DNA from: Hydractinia symbiolongicarpus
Lineage: Eukaryota > Cnidaria > Hydrozoa > Anthoathecata > Hydractiniidae
Direction: 5' to 3'
Assembly (NCBI RefSeq): GCF_029227915.1
Contig: NC_079884.1
Span: 11,346,001-11,410,000, forward strand
Length of the DNA stretch: 64,000 nt
The translations under genes were made by a program, and so were the position numbers. Under the pieces are notes generated by a model that was not told the DNA's origin, did no database searches, and saw nothing but the letters and a program-made list of their open reading frames with translations. Shown in pieces: positions 1 to 12,072 of this stretch. Position 1 is the first letter of the stretch; every line of letters starts with the position of its first letter.

Positions 1-2
1 CA

Positions 3-1630
3 ATATTTTTACTCAGACAGCTTCAGGAAAAGTATTTAGGAAGGAGAAATAATCTCTATTTTGGCTTTGTACATTTAGAGAAAGCTTTTGATAAAGTGCC
101 ACGTAAAGTTATTTGGTGAACTATGAGAAAATTAGGTGTGGATGAGTGGCTAGTTACGATGGTACAGTCTATGTACAGCAATGCTAGAAGTTGTGCCAGG
201 ATTAACGATTCCCTTAGTGATGAATTTAGTGTAAATGTTGGTGTACATCAGGGTTCTGTACTTAGTCCTTTGTTGTTTGTTCTAGTATTAGAAGCGCTGT
301 CGATGGAGTTCAGAACAGGTTGTCAATGGGAGTTATTGTATGCAGATGATTTGGTTCTCATAGCAGAGTCGATGGAAGAATTAGTTGAAAAGTTTGAGAA
401 GTGGAAGAAAGGACTAGAAGAGAAAGGGCTAAGGGTGAACACAACAAAGTCTAAAGTCATGATTAGTAGCATTGCAGCCAAGTGCGACCTTGTTGTTGAA
501 AAGTGGCCTTGTGGAGTTTGCAGACAAGGGGTTGGTAGTAACTCAATTTTTTGTCAGACTTGCAAGCATTGGGTACATAAGACGTGCAGTAGTATTTGTG
601 GAAGGATAAGAGTTGACATTCAATTTGTATGTAAGCGTTGCAAAGGTGAGATTATAGAGAATGAAATATTTCCAGCTATAATGATGTACAACAGTGGCTC
701 GTTAGGGATAGTTGAGAACTTCTGTTACTTAGGTGATATGTTGAGCAGTGAACGGGGTGCTGGAAGAAGTGTTACTTGCAGGATAGGTTCTGCTTGGAAA
801 AAGTACAGAAAGTTACTTCCTTTGTTGACCAGCAGAGTCGTGTCAATTGAGGTAAAAGGTAGGTTGTATAAGGCATGTGTAAGAAGTGTTATGTTGTACG
901 GTAGTGAGACATGGGAAGTGAAGCAGGAAGATCTTGACTGTTACTATTACTATTATTTACCCAGGATAGTCTCTTCAGTTCCTATTGGTACTGCTATCAA
1001 TGAGGGTCCTGCGAAGGGGGTCCTAGCGCATTTAAAGCTCCCATTTGAGCTACGAAAGTCGTGCAAGCACAGCAATCGCTCAACTAGACAACCGCCTAGA
1101 ATATCAATCCTATTCTCATGCTGAACGCTAAGCCGGAAAGGATAGATTCACAATTTTATAGTCTTTGGCGTGACTCGGCCGGGGTTTGAACCCAAGAACT
1201 ACTGCACTGGAAGCGAACGCTCTACCACAAGGCTTTTAGTTTATTTAGAAATGAATAATATGAGAATGGTTAGGTGGATGTGTAACGCCAGTCTGAGAGA
1301 CAGAAAGAGTTCAGATAAGCTAAGAAGCAGGCTTAATATCTGTAGAATTAAATATTTTATCCAGATAAGAAGATTGAATTGGCTGGGGCACGGAGGAGGA
1401 TAATTGGGTAAGAAAGTGTAGAGACTTAAGACTTCCTGGGGCAAAGCCCAGAGGTAGACCGAGAAAGACTTGGCAGGAAGTTTTAAGGACAGACTTGATA
1501 CAGGGGAAGTTGAGTTTAGATCTAACACAGTCTAGATCAGATTGGAAGAGGGTCATTAATATACCCGGTTAACCCATGCTAGCATGGAAACGGACATTAA
1601 GCCGAGAATGAAGATGAATAATGATGAAAT
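3..1630 (+). pseudogene. Non-LTR retrotransposon (LINE) reverse transcriptase relic
   Basis: The 5' end is cut by the window edge. From base 3 one frame reads through RT blocks including LEKAFDKVPRKV, then a stop at 117-119, then continues from 120 to about 930. It carries HQGSVLSPLLF and the catalytic YADD box (LLYADDLVLIAES, about 325-370). A Cys-rich PHD-like knuckle follows at about 505-650 (CGVCRQGVGSNSIFCQTCKHWVHKTC-type spacing, split here as CGVC, CQTC, WVHKTC, CKRC). After that comes the RT C-terminal part (CYLGDMLSS, LYKACVRSVMLYGSETW). The frame is broken by an insertion at about 936-1232. It resumes with RMVRWMCNASLRDRKSS, shifts frame near 1385, and ends with GRPRKTWQEVLRTDL and a stop near 1570. 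A GAT-rich tail to about 1630 is a plausible 3' end. It is dead: one nonsense codon, one insertion and one frameshift. The clade is not determined. Confidence 0.88.
936..1232 (-). mobile_element. tRNA-derived SINE inserted in the LINE
   Basis: On the minus strand it begins with a tRNA-like head. There is an A box (GTGGTAGAGCGTTCGC) and, about 35 bp on, a B box (GGGTTCAAACCCCG), the two parts of an internal pol III promoter. The body follows, with GGTTGTCTAGTTGAGC and TAGCTCAAATGGGAGC, and it ends in a simple tail AAATAATAGTAATAG. It splits the LINE reading frame between SETWEVKQEDLD and the resumed RMVRWMC block, so it is younger than the LINE. Its body resembles the SINE at 54142-54432. Confidence 0.82.
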
Positions 1631-3682
1631 CGAGTATATAGTATATATAGCGTCCAAAAGCTATTATCATCATACTTTCTGAGTTTTAGAATTTACCCCT
1701 TTTCAGGGACGCCAATAGGCCGTTTTTGACAGTATATCAATTTTGACTAAGATACAGGTTCAGAAACTTTTAAAAGCTATTCTAACCTCACAAATAGGTC
1801 AGATTCAATCTAAAATTATGCCAGTAAACGAAAAATTTAGTTAAAAAACTTTTTGGTGATATATTTTTGTGATAGGTTAGCTAGTTTGGCATTTTAAATA
1901 TTTTCCAAAAAGAATGATAACAGTAAATAGATGTATGTATCATTAAAAAATCGTTTTTTGAACAGCAGCAGAATTTTGATGAGCTCTAAAAAGTGCGACT
2001 TTATGGAACTATTTTTGGTCCAAAATCCCCAAAATAATTTCCTCAAATATATAATTATTCCCCAAACATTTTATTCTCTGACGGTAGCAATACTTTGCTG
2101 TTGGTAAAGTCGTATACCAATTTTTTCTAAACTATTAAGGCAGTGATACATTGAATCGACTAAACAGATCACACGTGGACTTGTCGATTTCAATTTTCAA
2201 ACCAGCATAGTGCTTTTGATAAACTTTTTTGATTATTTATGTTTTAAACAAAAAAAACCTTGTTTTTGTATGTCTGTGTGTGTGCAATAAAGTGTGAGCT
2301 TGTTAAGTAAAAAAAAGGCTGTAAGGCGTTTTATAAACATGTCATTATGAAAAGAGAAAGCAGAATTTATAAGTAATGGGTGGCTTTTTGGAATTGTTAA
2401 GGCCACAAAATGTAAAAGCAAAAAAGGCTTCTAAAGTAAACTTTTTTGAAGCCTTTTTCACACAATATAACTGCAGTGAGTCCACCATATACGAATTCAG
2501 TTTCAGTTAACTATTCTTTCAATAGACTTTGTGCAATCAAATAATAAAAAAGCGACTTTGGAACAGCAAAATCTTGGTCATCATATAAAAGCAGTAATGC
2601 AGGCACAGGTATGAACTTACAGTAAATGAAAATTCTAAAGTTCAGCCAAAATGAATAAAAAATGTAAATTTTAATATGAAGTTAAATTTCTGCCTAGCTA
2701 CTTTCAGTCAGGCACCTAGAATGACACGACCATTTGAAAATTATGTAGCCGTATTTGCACCTTAGGGAACCAACGAAGTGCTATGGTCAGGTGGGTAAAT
2801 CATTTACCAATTTCCAAGTTTCCTCTAGCTACAAGTTTTGCAACCCAGTCCTTGCTAGCCAACCAATTTAGTAAAATACACATAACTAAAGTGCTTGAAT
2901 TCCTTCAAGTAAATAGCGCCCTAAATAGCATGCTTTTATATTTATACATTTAGGAAACAATCAAAAGCAATATTCGAGCAGTGTGTTGTGTGTGAGAAAA
3001 TCAAAAAAACTCGCCGCACGTATCTGTGACGTAAAACGCCGAGTTGTTTAGCTCTGCAAGTTTATATATAAAACTTTAGTTAATTGAGACAAATCTCATT
3101 AAATATTACACACAGAAAAACTGTGTATTGGAGGATCACGTGACGAGGCCTCCTCCAGGGCCGTGTTTGTATCGCCGTAACAGGGCCAGAAAAGATACAA
3201 GATGTCCTGGGGACGAGGTTGAACTATTAGTATTTTACTTTAAAAACAGATCTTGTAGCTGTTTAAAAAAATCGAAAACGTTTTTAATTGTGTGAACAAA
3301 ATATTGCTTTTTTTGTTAAAGATTTTGTTATTATATTTAAATTTTTCAGTTTTATGAAAATGCTGATTACTTTTCCACAAAGTGCATCAAAGAAATTGAC
3401 GACAACTGTAAAGCGAAAGCAATGGCATCACACCAGGAACGAGATTTTGCATATCAAAAATGTTCAGCCTGGTGTTGCGAAATGTATGTCAAAGACATAG
3501 AAAAATGGAAAATTTAGTTTCTCCTGAATTTCAAAGTGTCCGGCTCATTTCGAAGTTAAATAAAATTCATATTTTCTATTTCACAAAAGTAGATTGTTAC
3601 AAAGGCTTAGTGCCTTGTATTGGTTACTGCTCAAAATAGTCAGAGGCTAAAACACCAAAAATAAACTTGTTGAATCAGTATC
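1631..3682. other. Intergenic, no gene recognised
   Basis: AT-rich sequence with only short chance ORFs. At about 3205-3222 it holds the motif TGTCCTGGGGACGAGGTTG, which recurs elsewhere in the window (60298, 62829; variant at 47279). That suggests the end of a dispersed repeat covering roughly 3130-3225. Confidence 0.5.
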
Positions 3683-3943
3683 AAATTTCTGTATGAAATC
3701 ATCTGCATACATGGATGCATGAGAATTTAAATCAACGACAAAGGAACGGAATATATTAACAAAGTCATAACAAATCTTTCTGAAAGGACTGCAGTTGATC
3801 AACGCATTACATCTGCCTACCATCAACAACCCAATGGTTTTTGTGAAGGCCAAAATCGAAATATCAAAGAATCTCTTGTGACAGTTCTCAGTGCGGAACC
3901 ATGTGAGTGGCTATATGTTATCAAATGTGTCTACCAGGCATAG
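3683..3943 (+). pseudogene. Ty3/gypsy-type integrase core fragment
   Basis: One frame reads FLYEIICIHGCMRI, a stop, then INDKGTEYINKV, TAVDQRITSAYHQQPNG and FCEGQNRNIKESLV. This matches the end of the retroviral-type integrase catalytic core: the second acidic residue in ND(K)GTE, the AYH(P)QxNG box, and E at the third catalytic position in ExQNR. An in-frame stop at about 3728, a stop at 3941-3943 and no recognisable flanking RT, protease or LTRs make it a relic. The reverse-strand ORF here is a shadow. Confidence 0.75.
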
Positions 3944-5495
3944 TCTCGCTTTCTCGAAGTCCCGCTATCTCGAAAATCTCAAACATTTTGTTCGGTCCGC
4001 TTAAAGTTCAAGATAGCGGGACTCCATTGTATGTAAACATCTTTAACATCCCGTTTTGGCCTGTGTGAAAAATTGAATCATTTTGAAACTCAGTTATCCT
4101 ACTACAAATTTGCACATTTTTTTTTGAATACTCAGACAAAAGACACAAGATATATTTTCTGCTAAGTTGGAGCCTTGTAGCCTACTGTTGGTTCATCTGT
4201 TCACTTCAAAATATTAGCAAGAAGTTTAAGTTATACGCTAGCCTAAAAACGAATTCAAAATAGACAGATTGCATCAAAATTGGTTCTTTGTACCAAATAA
4301 ATAAAATTGCTAAGATGATAAAGATTAATCATAGATCTCTTCAACAATATATAAAATTAAATATAAAAATACATTTTTTTCAAATAAGACAATTACTTAG
4401 CTGTACCGTTGTTGAATTGCGCATATTTTTAAAGGGGATTTACAATTCACTAAGGAAGTTATTTTTTGTTAGAAAATGTGAACTGCAGGGTGTCTTAATT
4501 CATTAGTTTAAATCAACAGGGGAGTTAATTTTAGGAGGAGTTAAAATTTTAAGTAATACCGGGTTGTTTTCAAGCTTTTGTTTGCAGTCAAAAACGATCT
4601 AGAATAGGCTGAACAATGAAAGTACTGCTTGCGTTGTCACTGTTTATATGGAGATGGTTGTTTTATCCAGCCCACCTGCGGTAATTTCGGGTAAAATAGG
4701 CGAGATCTTGGAAAAACTTAGTCACTTTTGTCCGACTTTGTTTTGTCAGATAGGCTAAACGAAATTTTAAGTTTCACCGAAAAGCATTCAGACGAGATCT
4801 CGGCAAACGAACTCGCCCTGCAACCAGGCAGGCGCGCCTTCCATATAAACAGCCTCTTTATAGAACACAATGATTTTTTACCTTAAGAAGAACAAATGCG
4901 TACTTTTGTCTTCCCTCTCTACTACTTTACGGTATAGTGATTCATAATTTTTCTTCATCTCATAATTTAACCTAAAAACAATGGAAAATTCTACCACGTC
5001 GACTCGAGTTTCATTTCATTGAGTTTATTGTATGATCAAGTTTTATGTAGAATTATTTGCTTTTATATTTCTTTTTACTTGCGCGCAAATAAACGTTTAT
5101 TATAGGGGGAGTTGCATATCTTCTCTAATTCGATTTAACAATAAGTGCGAAATTGAAAAAATGGAGATGAATAAATAGGAAGTTTTGTTATACTGACGGT
5201 TTAAACAGAAATTATATACTAAGCAAACATGCCGACATTAAAACAACTTTCGGAATTCTTCTCGTTTTTTCACATCACGCATTAAGCAAAGCAAATAGAT
5301 GTTAAAACAACAACATTGTAGTAACTCAGTTTGTCATTTGATGTTGTCAGTTCTGTCAAATGTGTATAATATCTACAGACAGTATAATAAAAAAGATGTT
5401 ACAATATTAGACGACCATAGGAGAATTGGTATCTTCCCTTTAAAGTACAGAGAAATAGAAACACTGTTTGCAAGGAAGAGATTATTGGGACCGTA
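3944..5495. other. Intergenic and 5' flank of the first receptor gene
   Basis: No gene is seen. At about 4642-4660 and 4835-4852 lie the inverted pieces ACTGTTTATATGGA and TCCATATAAACAG, about 200 bp apart and enclosing GC-richer sequence, so a short MITE-like element is possible. The region just before 5496 is AT-rich and would hold the promoter and 5' UTR of the receptor gene. No TATA element can be assigned with confidence. Confidence 0.35.
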
Positions 5496-7613
5496 ATGGT
5501 TAAAGTAACTTTTTTACTAAGTATTCTTATTTTAGCTGACTCAGTAGAAGGAGGTTGTCGCGCAAATATATCAACACCTCGTTCCCATAACGTTTTGTCA
5601 CTTCTCTCGTTGACATCTAAAGCAAATGAGACATTCCATGACGTCACTGCAATCGTTCTTGGTTTTATGTTTGAGATTGAGATGGCAACCAGATATGCGT
5701 TTCATAAAAGCATTGGATATATAGCCATTGATGTTTGCCACGACCAAGAAACTCTGGTAGATATCTTGTTGATGTTCCTACTCGAGCCTAATGCATCAAA
5801 CATATACGCTGTGTATTCTGTGATGTCTTTTGAAATGACAAAGCTAGCTGTGTCCATACTGTTGCCCTACAAGATTCCATTTTTTGCGCATACATTTGAA
5901 CCAATGATTCCAAGTCAATTATTTAACAGTGGATACAGTGTTTTTAAGCATGATATTTTTTCAAGGTATGAAAACAAAAAAATTAAGGCTAGATATAATG
6001 AATGGCCTTTTTTCTTAAAAATTAAAGTGTGCCAAAGTGATGTTTGTGTTTGGAAAAACGATACATTATCTGAAGTGAAATCTGCAAAGCATTGTGCAAA
6101 ATATAAGCATGTCAATTTAGATATTGAGTCAGATGTAAAGACAGCAAAAGAGCTGATAAACCAGACAGACGCCGATGGCGTTATAATATTAGGAGATTTT
6201 TTGGTTGTTAACAGATTCGGGAATATGATACAAGGTATAAAGAAACCAATATACTCAGAGATTGAAATAAAAGAAACTGCAGCGATTTTTTGTAAATATG
6301 CTTATTTGACCAAATCAAACTTCTACACGTTGAGGAGCTGTGATAACAGCAGCATCTCTATTGATTATCACGCTAATAAATTTTTCATGAAATGCATGAT
6401 GTCTTACTTGCAAAATTTCGGCAAAGCATTACCTCAGCCCATTACCAGTGCAAATGAATGCTACAGTGCCAGTTACAACAGCTCGACTTACTTTGCTGGT
6501 TTATGCAAAATACCTTCCTGTGGAAATGGTAAAGAGTTAGTTTTTGATTCATATCGTGACAAGAACTGGAACGAAAACTTTGGTTGGATTTGTAGAAAAT
6601 GTATTGGTAATCGCTTCAAGGTTGAATATGACAATTTGAGTTGCGTGGAATGTCCCAGATATACAAAGGCTAATAAAAACAATACATTGTGTTTTGATCC
6701 GTACACAAGTGTATGGATAAGATGGAAAAATATCGATGGTGTCTTCTTAGCAATGGCATCAATTATATCAACTTGCTCAATTATGTTCGCCTTCAGCATG
6801 TTTATATACTACAGAAATACACCTATAGTGTTAGCTTCCGACAAAACAATTTCGTTTGTTCAACTCTTTGCTCAATTAGCTCTCTCTGTGAGTATAATTC
6901 CGTTATTTGTTGGAAAACCCAGTGACATTATATGCGTATTGAGACCAATAATTGTTGGAATGTTACTAACTCTATCAACATCACTTACATTAACAAAAAC
7001 TCAAAAATTCTTAAAAATATTCCAAGCCCAAACAAGGATGAGCTCTAAAGAAGTTAGAATGACAAAAGCCTGTGAAATGTTTTCCACCATATTGCTTTCA
7101 TCCTTCTCTGTTATTCTTTTAATTGTTTCATTTCAATCTGAGCACGCAAAGACAAAAACAATATGGCACGAACAGACTATGCAACGCGACGTATATTGTT
7201 CAACAGACTGGCACATTCAAATGCAATTTGGATATGTCCTGTTTCTACTTATTGGTACAGGAGTTCAAGCTTTTCGTGCACGAAAACTTCCTGCAGCATT
7301 GAAAGAAACAAATGTTTTAACGTTCAGTTCATTTCTGTCTATTCTTCTTATGATCGTTTCTTTTGGGATATACTACAGTCAAAAAAATCCTTACGCTAGG
7401 ACGTTGGTGATTGCGGTCAATGTGATATGTTTGGTTGATGTTAATTTTTTCTTACTGTACCCTTATAAGACGTACGTAATGATATTGCATCCTGAGAAAA
7501 ACAATCCTGCAGTACTTCGTCATCAAGTGTTGGACAAAATGACAAAACGTTCCAATATGCTGCTTACAGTTCGTGGCGTGACAAACGAAACGTATAACAT
7601 TCCACAAGAATGA
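5496..7613 (+). CDS. Class C G-protein-coupled receptor, copy 1 (705 aa, intronless)
   Basis: Single-exon plasma-membrane receptor with family 3 (mGluR/CaSR/taste type) architecture. Residues 1-20 form a signal peptide ending ADSVEGG. A reduced venus-flytrap-like ectodomain follows (about 21-335; IGYIAIDVC, AVYSVMSFEMTKLAVSILLPYKIPFF resembles lobe 1 of the ANF-receptor fold). A Cys-rich linker spans about 337-405 (CKIPSCGNG, WICRKCIGNR, CVECP, LCFDP). Seven membrane spans lie at about 410-680. Class C hallmarks are RNTPIVLASDK before TM2, TLTKTQKFLKIFQ after TM3, FRARKLPAAL after TM5 and YPYKTYVMILHPEKN at the end of TM7. The ectodomain is about 330 aa against about 500 in typical class C receptors, so the ligand site may be altered; the ligand is unknown. 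The ATG at 5496 gives a good signal peptide directly. AATAAA signals follow near 7740. Copies 2 and 3 lie downstream on the same strand. Confidence 0.9.
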   Translation: MVKVTFLLSILILADSVEGGCRANISTPRSHNVLSLLSLTSKANETFHDVTAIVLGFMFEIEMATRYAFHKSIGYIAIDVCHDQETLVDILLMFLLEPNASNIYAVYSVMSFEMTKLAVSILLPYKIPFFAHTFEPMIPSQLFNSGYSVFKHDIFSRYENKKIKARYNEWPFFLKIKVCQSDVCVWKNDTLSEVKSAKHCAKYKHVNLDIESDVKTAKELINQTDADGVIILGDFLVVNRFGNMIQGIKKPIYSEIEIKETAAIFCKYAYLTKSNFYTLRSCDNSSISIDYHANKFFMKCMMSYLQNFGKALPQPITSANECYSASYNSSTYFAGLCKIPSCGNGKELVFDSYRDKNWNENFGWICRKCIGNRFKVEYDNLSCVECPRYTKANKNNTLCFDPYTSVWIRWKNIDGVFLAMASIISTCSIMFAFSMFIYYRNTPIVLASDKTISFVQLFAQLALSVSIIPLFVGKPSDIICVLRPIIVGMLLTLSTSLTLTKTQKFLKIFQAQTRMSSKEVRMTKACEMFSTILLSSFSVILLIVSFQSEHAKTKTIWHEQTMQRDVYCSTDWHIQMQFGYVLFLLIGTGVQAFRARKLPAALKETNVLTFSSFLSILLMIVSFGIYYSQKNPYARTLVIAVNVICLVDVNFFLLYPYKTYVMILHPEKNNPAVLRHQVLDKMTKRSNMLLTVRGVTNETYNIPQE

Positions 7614-7916
7614 ATGTATGGTACAGCATTATCGTAATTTTTTTCTCCTTTTAATCCTTTTTCAACCAATCTAGCTATGGTTGCCCATACTAGACATAAA
7701 TATTTAACGTATTGCTAAATCGCGAAACATTTTTCGACAATAAATAAATACAAATTAAACATAAAGCGAATATATAAAGAAAAACAATATGAACTAGTAG
7801 TTTTTTTGACGAATTCTAATTTTAGGATGACATTTTTTTACGAATACTTTTGTTAATGTTGTTAACTTAAAAGAAATATGTTTTTAAATATCACTGTTGA
7901 ATGCGTGTACCCTTAA
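7614..7916. other. 3' flank of receptor copy 1
   Basis: AT-rich sequence with AATAAATAAA at about 7740, a likely polyadenylation region. It ends at the TAA target-site copy (7914-7916) of the next element. No gene is seen. Confidence 0.5.
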
Positions 7917-10051
7917 GGCCATTTGATTTTCAAGTTAATTAAAAATTGAAAATCAGAACAAAATTCAAAATTATTAATAATTTTTAATTTAAATAGACCT
8001 ATTTCCATATCCATTTGGTTCCGCCAAATATTCATGCGAAAATGCAGAATAACATGAAAACGAGATTAGTTATGAATCAAATTTTGAGATGCTGGTTGTT
8101 TACATGCAAGTTTGAAGAATGTGTCAACAAAATGTTGACTTTTATAGCTTTTAACTGGCAGTTTCACAAAATCGTAGTGAACATAGTTATAAAGAGGGTT
8201 TTTGTAGTGGTAGTGTGACAAAATATATTGAAATATTTAAAATATTTTAAAATGTCTAAATATTGCAGATTCTAAGGGCGTATCTTTTGGAATATAATAG
8301 CTAGCGAGCTAGCTAAACCTCTAAAACCTAGCCACGTTTTTAGAAGTATGACATTTTTATTTTACTGTTTCCAAGTAAATTTAGAACTAAACTCAATACA
8401 CAGTTTACTAACGCTCAGTGGTACTTCGTATTACTCTGATCATTTAAAAAAATAAAATTAGCTTGCTGGTAGCAAAAGTGGCCAACAAGCTAAGCTACAA
8501 CCCTGATAAAACATATATGTTGTATCATGTCATATCATTTTGAGCTCTCCATTTCTCTAAAATCAATATTAAATATGCTTGACTCATGCTAACAAAAGTA
8601 CTCGGGAAACCTGGACTACTAAAGAAAAGTAACATTGACTTCGGGGAAAGGGGAGGGGACAGTAAAGAAATTTTAGCATCAAGAATAATGAAAAGGCTGG
8701 ATTTTCTTATAGCATTTTCACAAGAATTTTTTCCAGTTGTTGCTATAACTTAGCTGCATGAGTAATCAACAATACAATTTTTAACATTTGTTGCGTAAAA
8801 TTAATATTTTAAAACTATTGGCTGTTGTGATTATGTAACTGTCACACTCCCTCCGTAACTACTCCCCCTTTTACTGACTGTCAATAACCGTATTTTCACA
8901 GATGTTGTTTAAAAAATAAGGTACACTTAATAACTGGAGACACAGGATATATACCAGCAACATCACCAATTTTGGTAAACAGCTTGAAAGTTCATGTTTG
9001 TTTGTCAGCAGCCAACCAACTAGATAGCTACTCTTATCATCTTCAAAACTAGCTAATACCTAGCTCATTTAACACCAAGAATAATTAACAAAAGCATTAG
9101 AACGGCCCAATAATACATGTTATTATCCCATATTATCACCAAATGTTAATAACAATCTGTAAACCATACCTGCACTACAAAATTTGCTCATAACTAATCT
9201 CGTTTTCATGTTATTCGGTATTTTGGTATGTATATTCCGCGGAACAAAAATGGATATGGAAATAAGTCTATTTAAATTGAAAGTCAAAAATTAAAATAAG
9301 TAAATGATTTTTGATTTTCAATTTAATTTGAAAATTAAAAACTAAAAATCTAAAACTCAAGAATTTTTGCTTTTTCATTTTAAGTTTTATAAAGCACGTG
9401 ACGCATGGGGTTAAACGTCAAACCAGTCTCCTCCCCGGGTGTCTTAGGTTCTTGTATGGAGACATAATCAATATATAAAGAACTAAGAATTCCTAGGACG
9501 AGATTCACATCAAACCTGTCCTTCTAGCTCAAACTTTATTACACCTGAATAAACCAAAAAGAAGATTTAAGAAGAATGAACATTAATTTTGTTTCTGATT
9601 CGTGTAGTTACATTTTTTAATTTTCTCCTATCAAATTAAGTCTGTAAATAATTGATCTCGAACACTTCTAAGATTAGCATAAACTTTTATTTCCCGATTT
9701 TTTTCAGAACAAATAAAATCCAAGAGAATAGGGTTTACGCATATCAAACAAAAGTCAATTGAAACGATATTTGTAACAAAAAGAATATATCTACCTGGCA
9801 GTCTCAGGATTTCCTTATAATATTGGACACCAATCTCAGCTCTTTATTAAACGCTCATAATAAATAACTCTGTGCAGGAGTACAATGGGTAGATTGAATT
9901 TCAATTTTTGCTTTACATTTTTTTTTTCTTTTTAAGCATTTCATTTTTGGTTTATGAATTTTGAATTTCAAAATAAACAGGTTTTAAAAAAATGAATTGG
10001 GACCAAAATCCGGAGTTTTAATTTTCAATTTAAATGAAAATCAAATGGGCC
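7917..10051. mobile_element. Harbinger-like non-autonomous foldback element (2135 bp)
   Basis: The ends are inverted: GGCCATTTGATTTTCA at 7917 and the reverse complement of GGCCCATTTGATTTTCA at 10051. Both are flanked by TAA (7914-7916 and 10052-10054). A GGC/GGGCC terminus with a 3-bp TAA/TTA duplication is the PIF-Harbinger pattern. Longer internal inverted arms lie at about 7985-8095 and 9170-9285, both containing the CATATCCATTT and AACATGAAAACGAGATTAGT stretches in opposite orientation. No transposase is present, so mobilisation would need an enzyme in trans. The 9360-9990 part may be a nested insertion. Confidence 0.62.
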
Positions 10052-10855
10052 TAAGTGTACATGCATGGCTAACTTTTAACGATAACGTTTATGATGCATT
10101 TGTTTAAAAGCAACATTTTCTTGAAAGCAACAGAACTCTAAAAAAACCTAAGCTATTTAGGCTGTTTCTATGATGACAGGCGACATAATCCCTGTTCACG
10201 CTACTGAGTTGGGGTTGAATGCGTTGAAGACGTTGGTAAGATATGTATTATAAGTGGTTTGTTTAATTATTTTAAAAAGGCTTACTTCCATTAATATGTG
10301 ATACCAATATAAATTGTCGTAATTCTTCCATCTATCCTGATATAAAATATATTTTGCGCGTTTTTGTACCTGGTTTTTACCAGGAGTTGGGCTTTTCACT
10401 TGCAAAGTTTTCCTGGAAAAAGTTATATACAAAGACGTCAGATTACGACAGTGGCTGGTGGACACTGGTTATATATAATTTTTAATGGTTAATTTTTAAG
10501 TTCTGAAACTTTTAGATAGTGTTGGCATGTTTTTTTCTTATAAGGAACACAAATTCTTTCTAAGATTCAATGTTGCTTTTCAGTTGTAGCTTACTTGTTA
10601 CTTGTTATCTACTATTTATAAATTCACGTATTTTCTTGCTTCATCAAGCTAAATTAGTCAATGAAAAATTAAAGGTCGGTTTTGATTCCATTTTTCGTAT
10701 GCAATTTACAAAACTTTTAAAACAAGGTAAGAATAGCAAACTATTATTGTTTGAAAAGTTTCCATTTTTTTCTCTTTCTGTTAATTCTCGCTCCCAGGGC
10801 ATTACACTGTTATAATAGTTCGGGAGTTTCTGCCAAGTAAGCTAACATTAGGGGT
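10052..10855. other. Spacer before the tandem duplication; possible orphan exon
   Basis: On the minus strand, about 10293-10412, the frame KTLQVKSPTPGKNQVQKRAK is open between an acceptor-like CCAG and a donor-like GTAAGC. It looks like an internal exon, but no partner exons or family were recognised. The rest is unassigned. Confidence 0.25.
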
Positions 10856-11205
10856 TTATCTGAGGTGGAGTATTTCTTTTAGAGAAAAAGAATGCTTAGT
10901 AACATTTACATATATTTTTCTGCGAGTAACTATCCTAGCTGCCGACTTACAACTATTACAACTTTATCAGTATTGTATTAAACTAGTTGGAGAGCACGTG
11001 GAAAAATCAACTTTATAGACACTGACGAAACTGATAATTGTTCGTAACTTTACCCTTATACCTTTTTTTAACAAAGAAAATGCATCAAGGGAACAATTAA
11101 AGTTAATTCCCATGACTTTTTTGAAATAAAGCAAATGAGATGAATAACACTTGCTTGTCACAGGTATTTTGTGTATCCATAGCACGACACGAGTGTTTTA
11201 GTATA

Positions 11206-11350
11206 CTAGTCGTTAACCCGTGGAAAAATCTACGGGTTCGCCCGTCCTTTTTATACCGCATCACGTGCGTCTCGCTACTTGCGCAGCTAAGCTACCATTT
11301 TGCGTGACAGACTGACAGACAGACGTATACGGGTATTATAATTAATATAC
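11206..11350 (-). mobile_element. Helitron-like short element inside repeat copy 1
   Basis: The minus strand ends in a hairpin made by CCCGTAG and CTACGGG around an AT loop, a 7-base spacer and CTAG, followed by T outside. The body (GACGGGCGAACCC, GCGCAAGTAGCGAGACGCACG, CTGTCTGTCAGTCTGTCACGC) matches the copies at 24946, 41532 and 48561. The 5' TC is not clear in this copy. Confidence 0.6.
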
Positions 11351-12015
11351 TAGTTTATAGTTGAAACTACTTGCCGCCCTTGTTTACCGTGATACGACAG
11401 TTGTTCTTTCAAAGCTGATACATATGCACCCCTTATTTTCCAAAGCGATGATTAGCCCCAACACCAACCTCGAGGTTGTGGTCAAAGCTGCACCAACACG
11501 CGAAGTGCACAATGAAAGAATACTCAGTGCGCTTTATCTGATCACGTGTGCACATTCTACCTCCGCAAGCCTCTATGCTAGGTTTAAATCTGGAAGTTAC
11601 ATGCACATTCGATTTTGTTTCTAGTGGATTTTTTCAAGAGCAGCAAACAGTCTATAACTATTAGAATCGGGAAAGAATAACAAAATATTTCCAGTTAAGT
11701 TTTTAAAGAATTATTTTGCACAGTATTATATACAGTGATATACGGTTGAATTTCTTGCTACATTCTACCTCACCATAAATTGGAGTATATTTATACTGTT
11801 TTGCATGCACAATTGATACTTTCAAAATGTTTAAAATGCAATCTGTGAAGCATTTAAAATAAAACTTTATAAATATTTATTTAAAAAAGAAATTAAAAAA
11901 TCCCAAAAATAAGATTTTAGGACAAAATAACACTTTTTCAGACACACGCATAAAAAATGTAAAAGTATATATCATACAACATAAAAATATAAAAAAAAAT
12001 CAGGCCAACGATTAC

Positions 12016-12072
12016 TTTAAAAGTATTAAAGCTGCAGGTCTACTATAGACCTGTAGCTTTAATACTTTTAAA
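12016..12072. repeat. Long perfect hairpin (repeat copy 1)
   Basis: TAAAAGTATTAAAGCTGCAG and its near reverse complement CTGTAGCTTTAATACTTTTA face each other around GTCTACTATAGAC. This can extrude as a cruciform or fold as RNA. Its twin is at about 14188-14244. Confidence 0.8.

Noticed and set aside
1170-1235. Functional tRNA gene from the GGTTCAAACCCC box
   Set aside because: The tRNA-like head does not fold into a complete cloverleaf by eye and continues into a SINE body.
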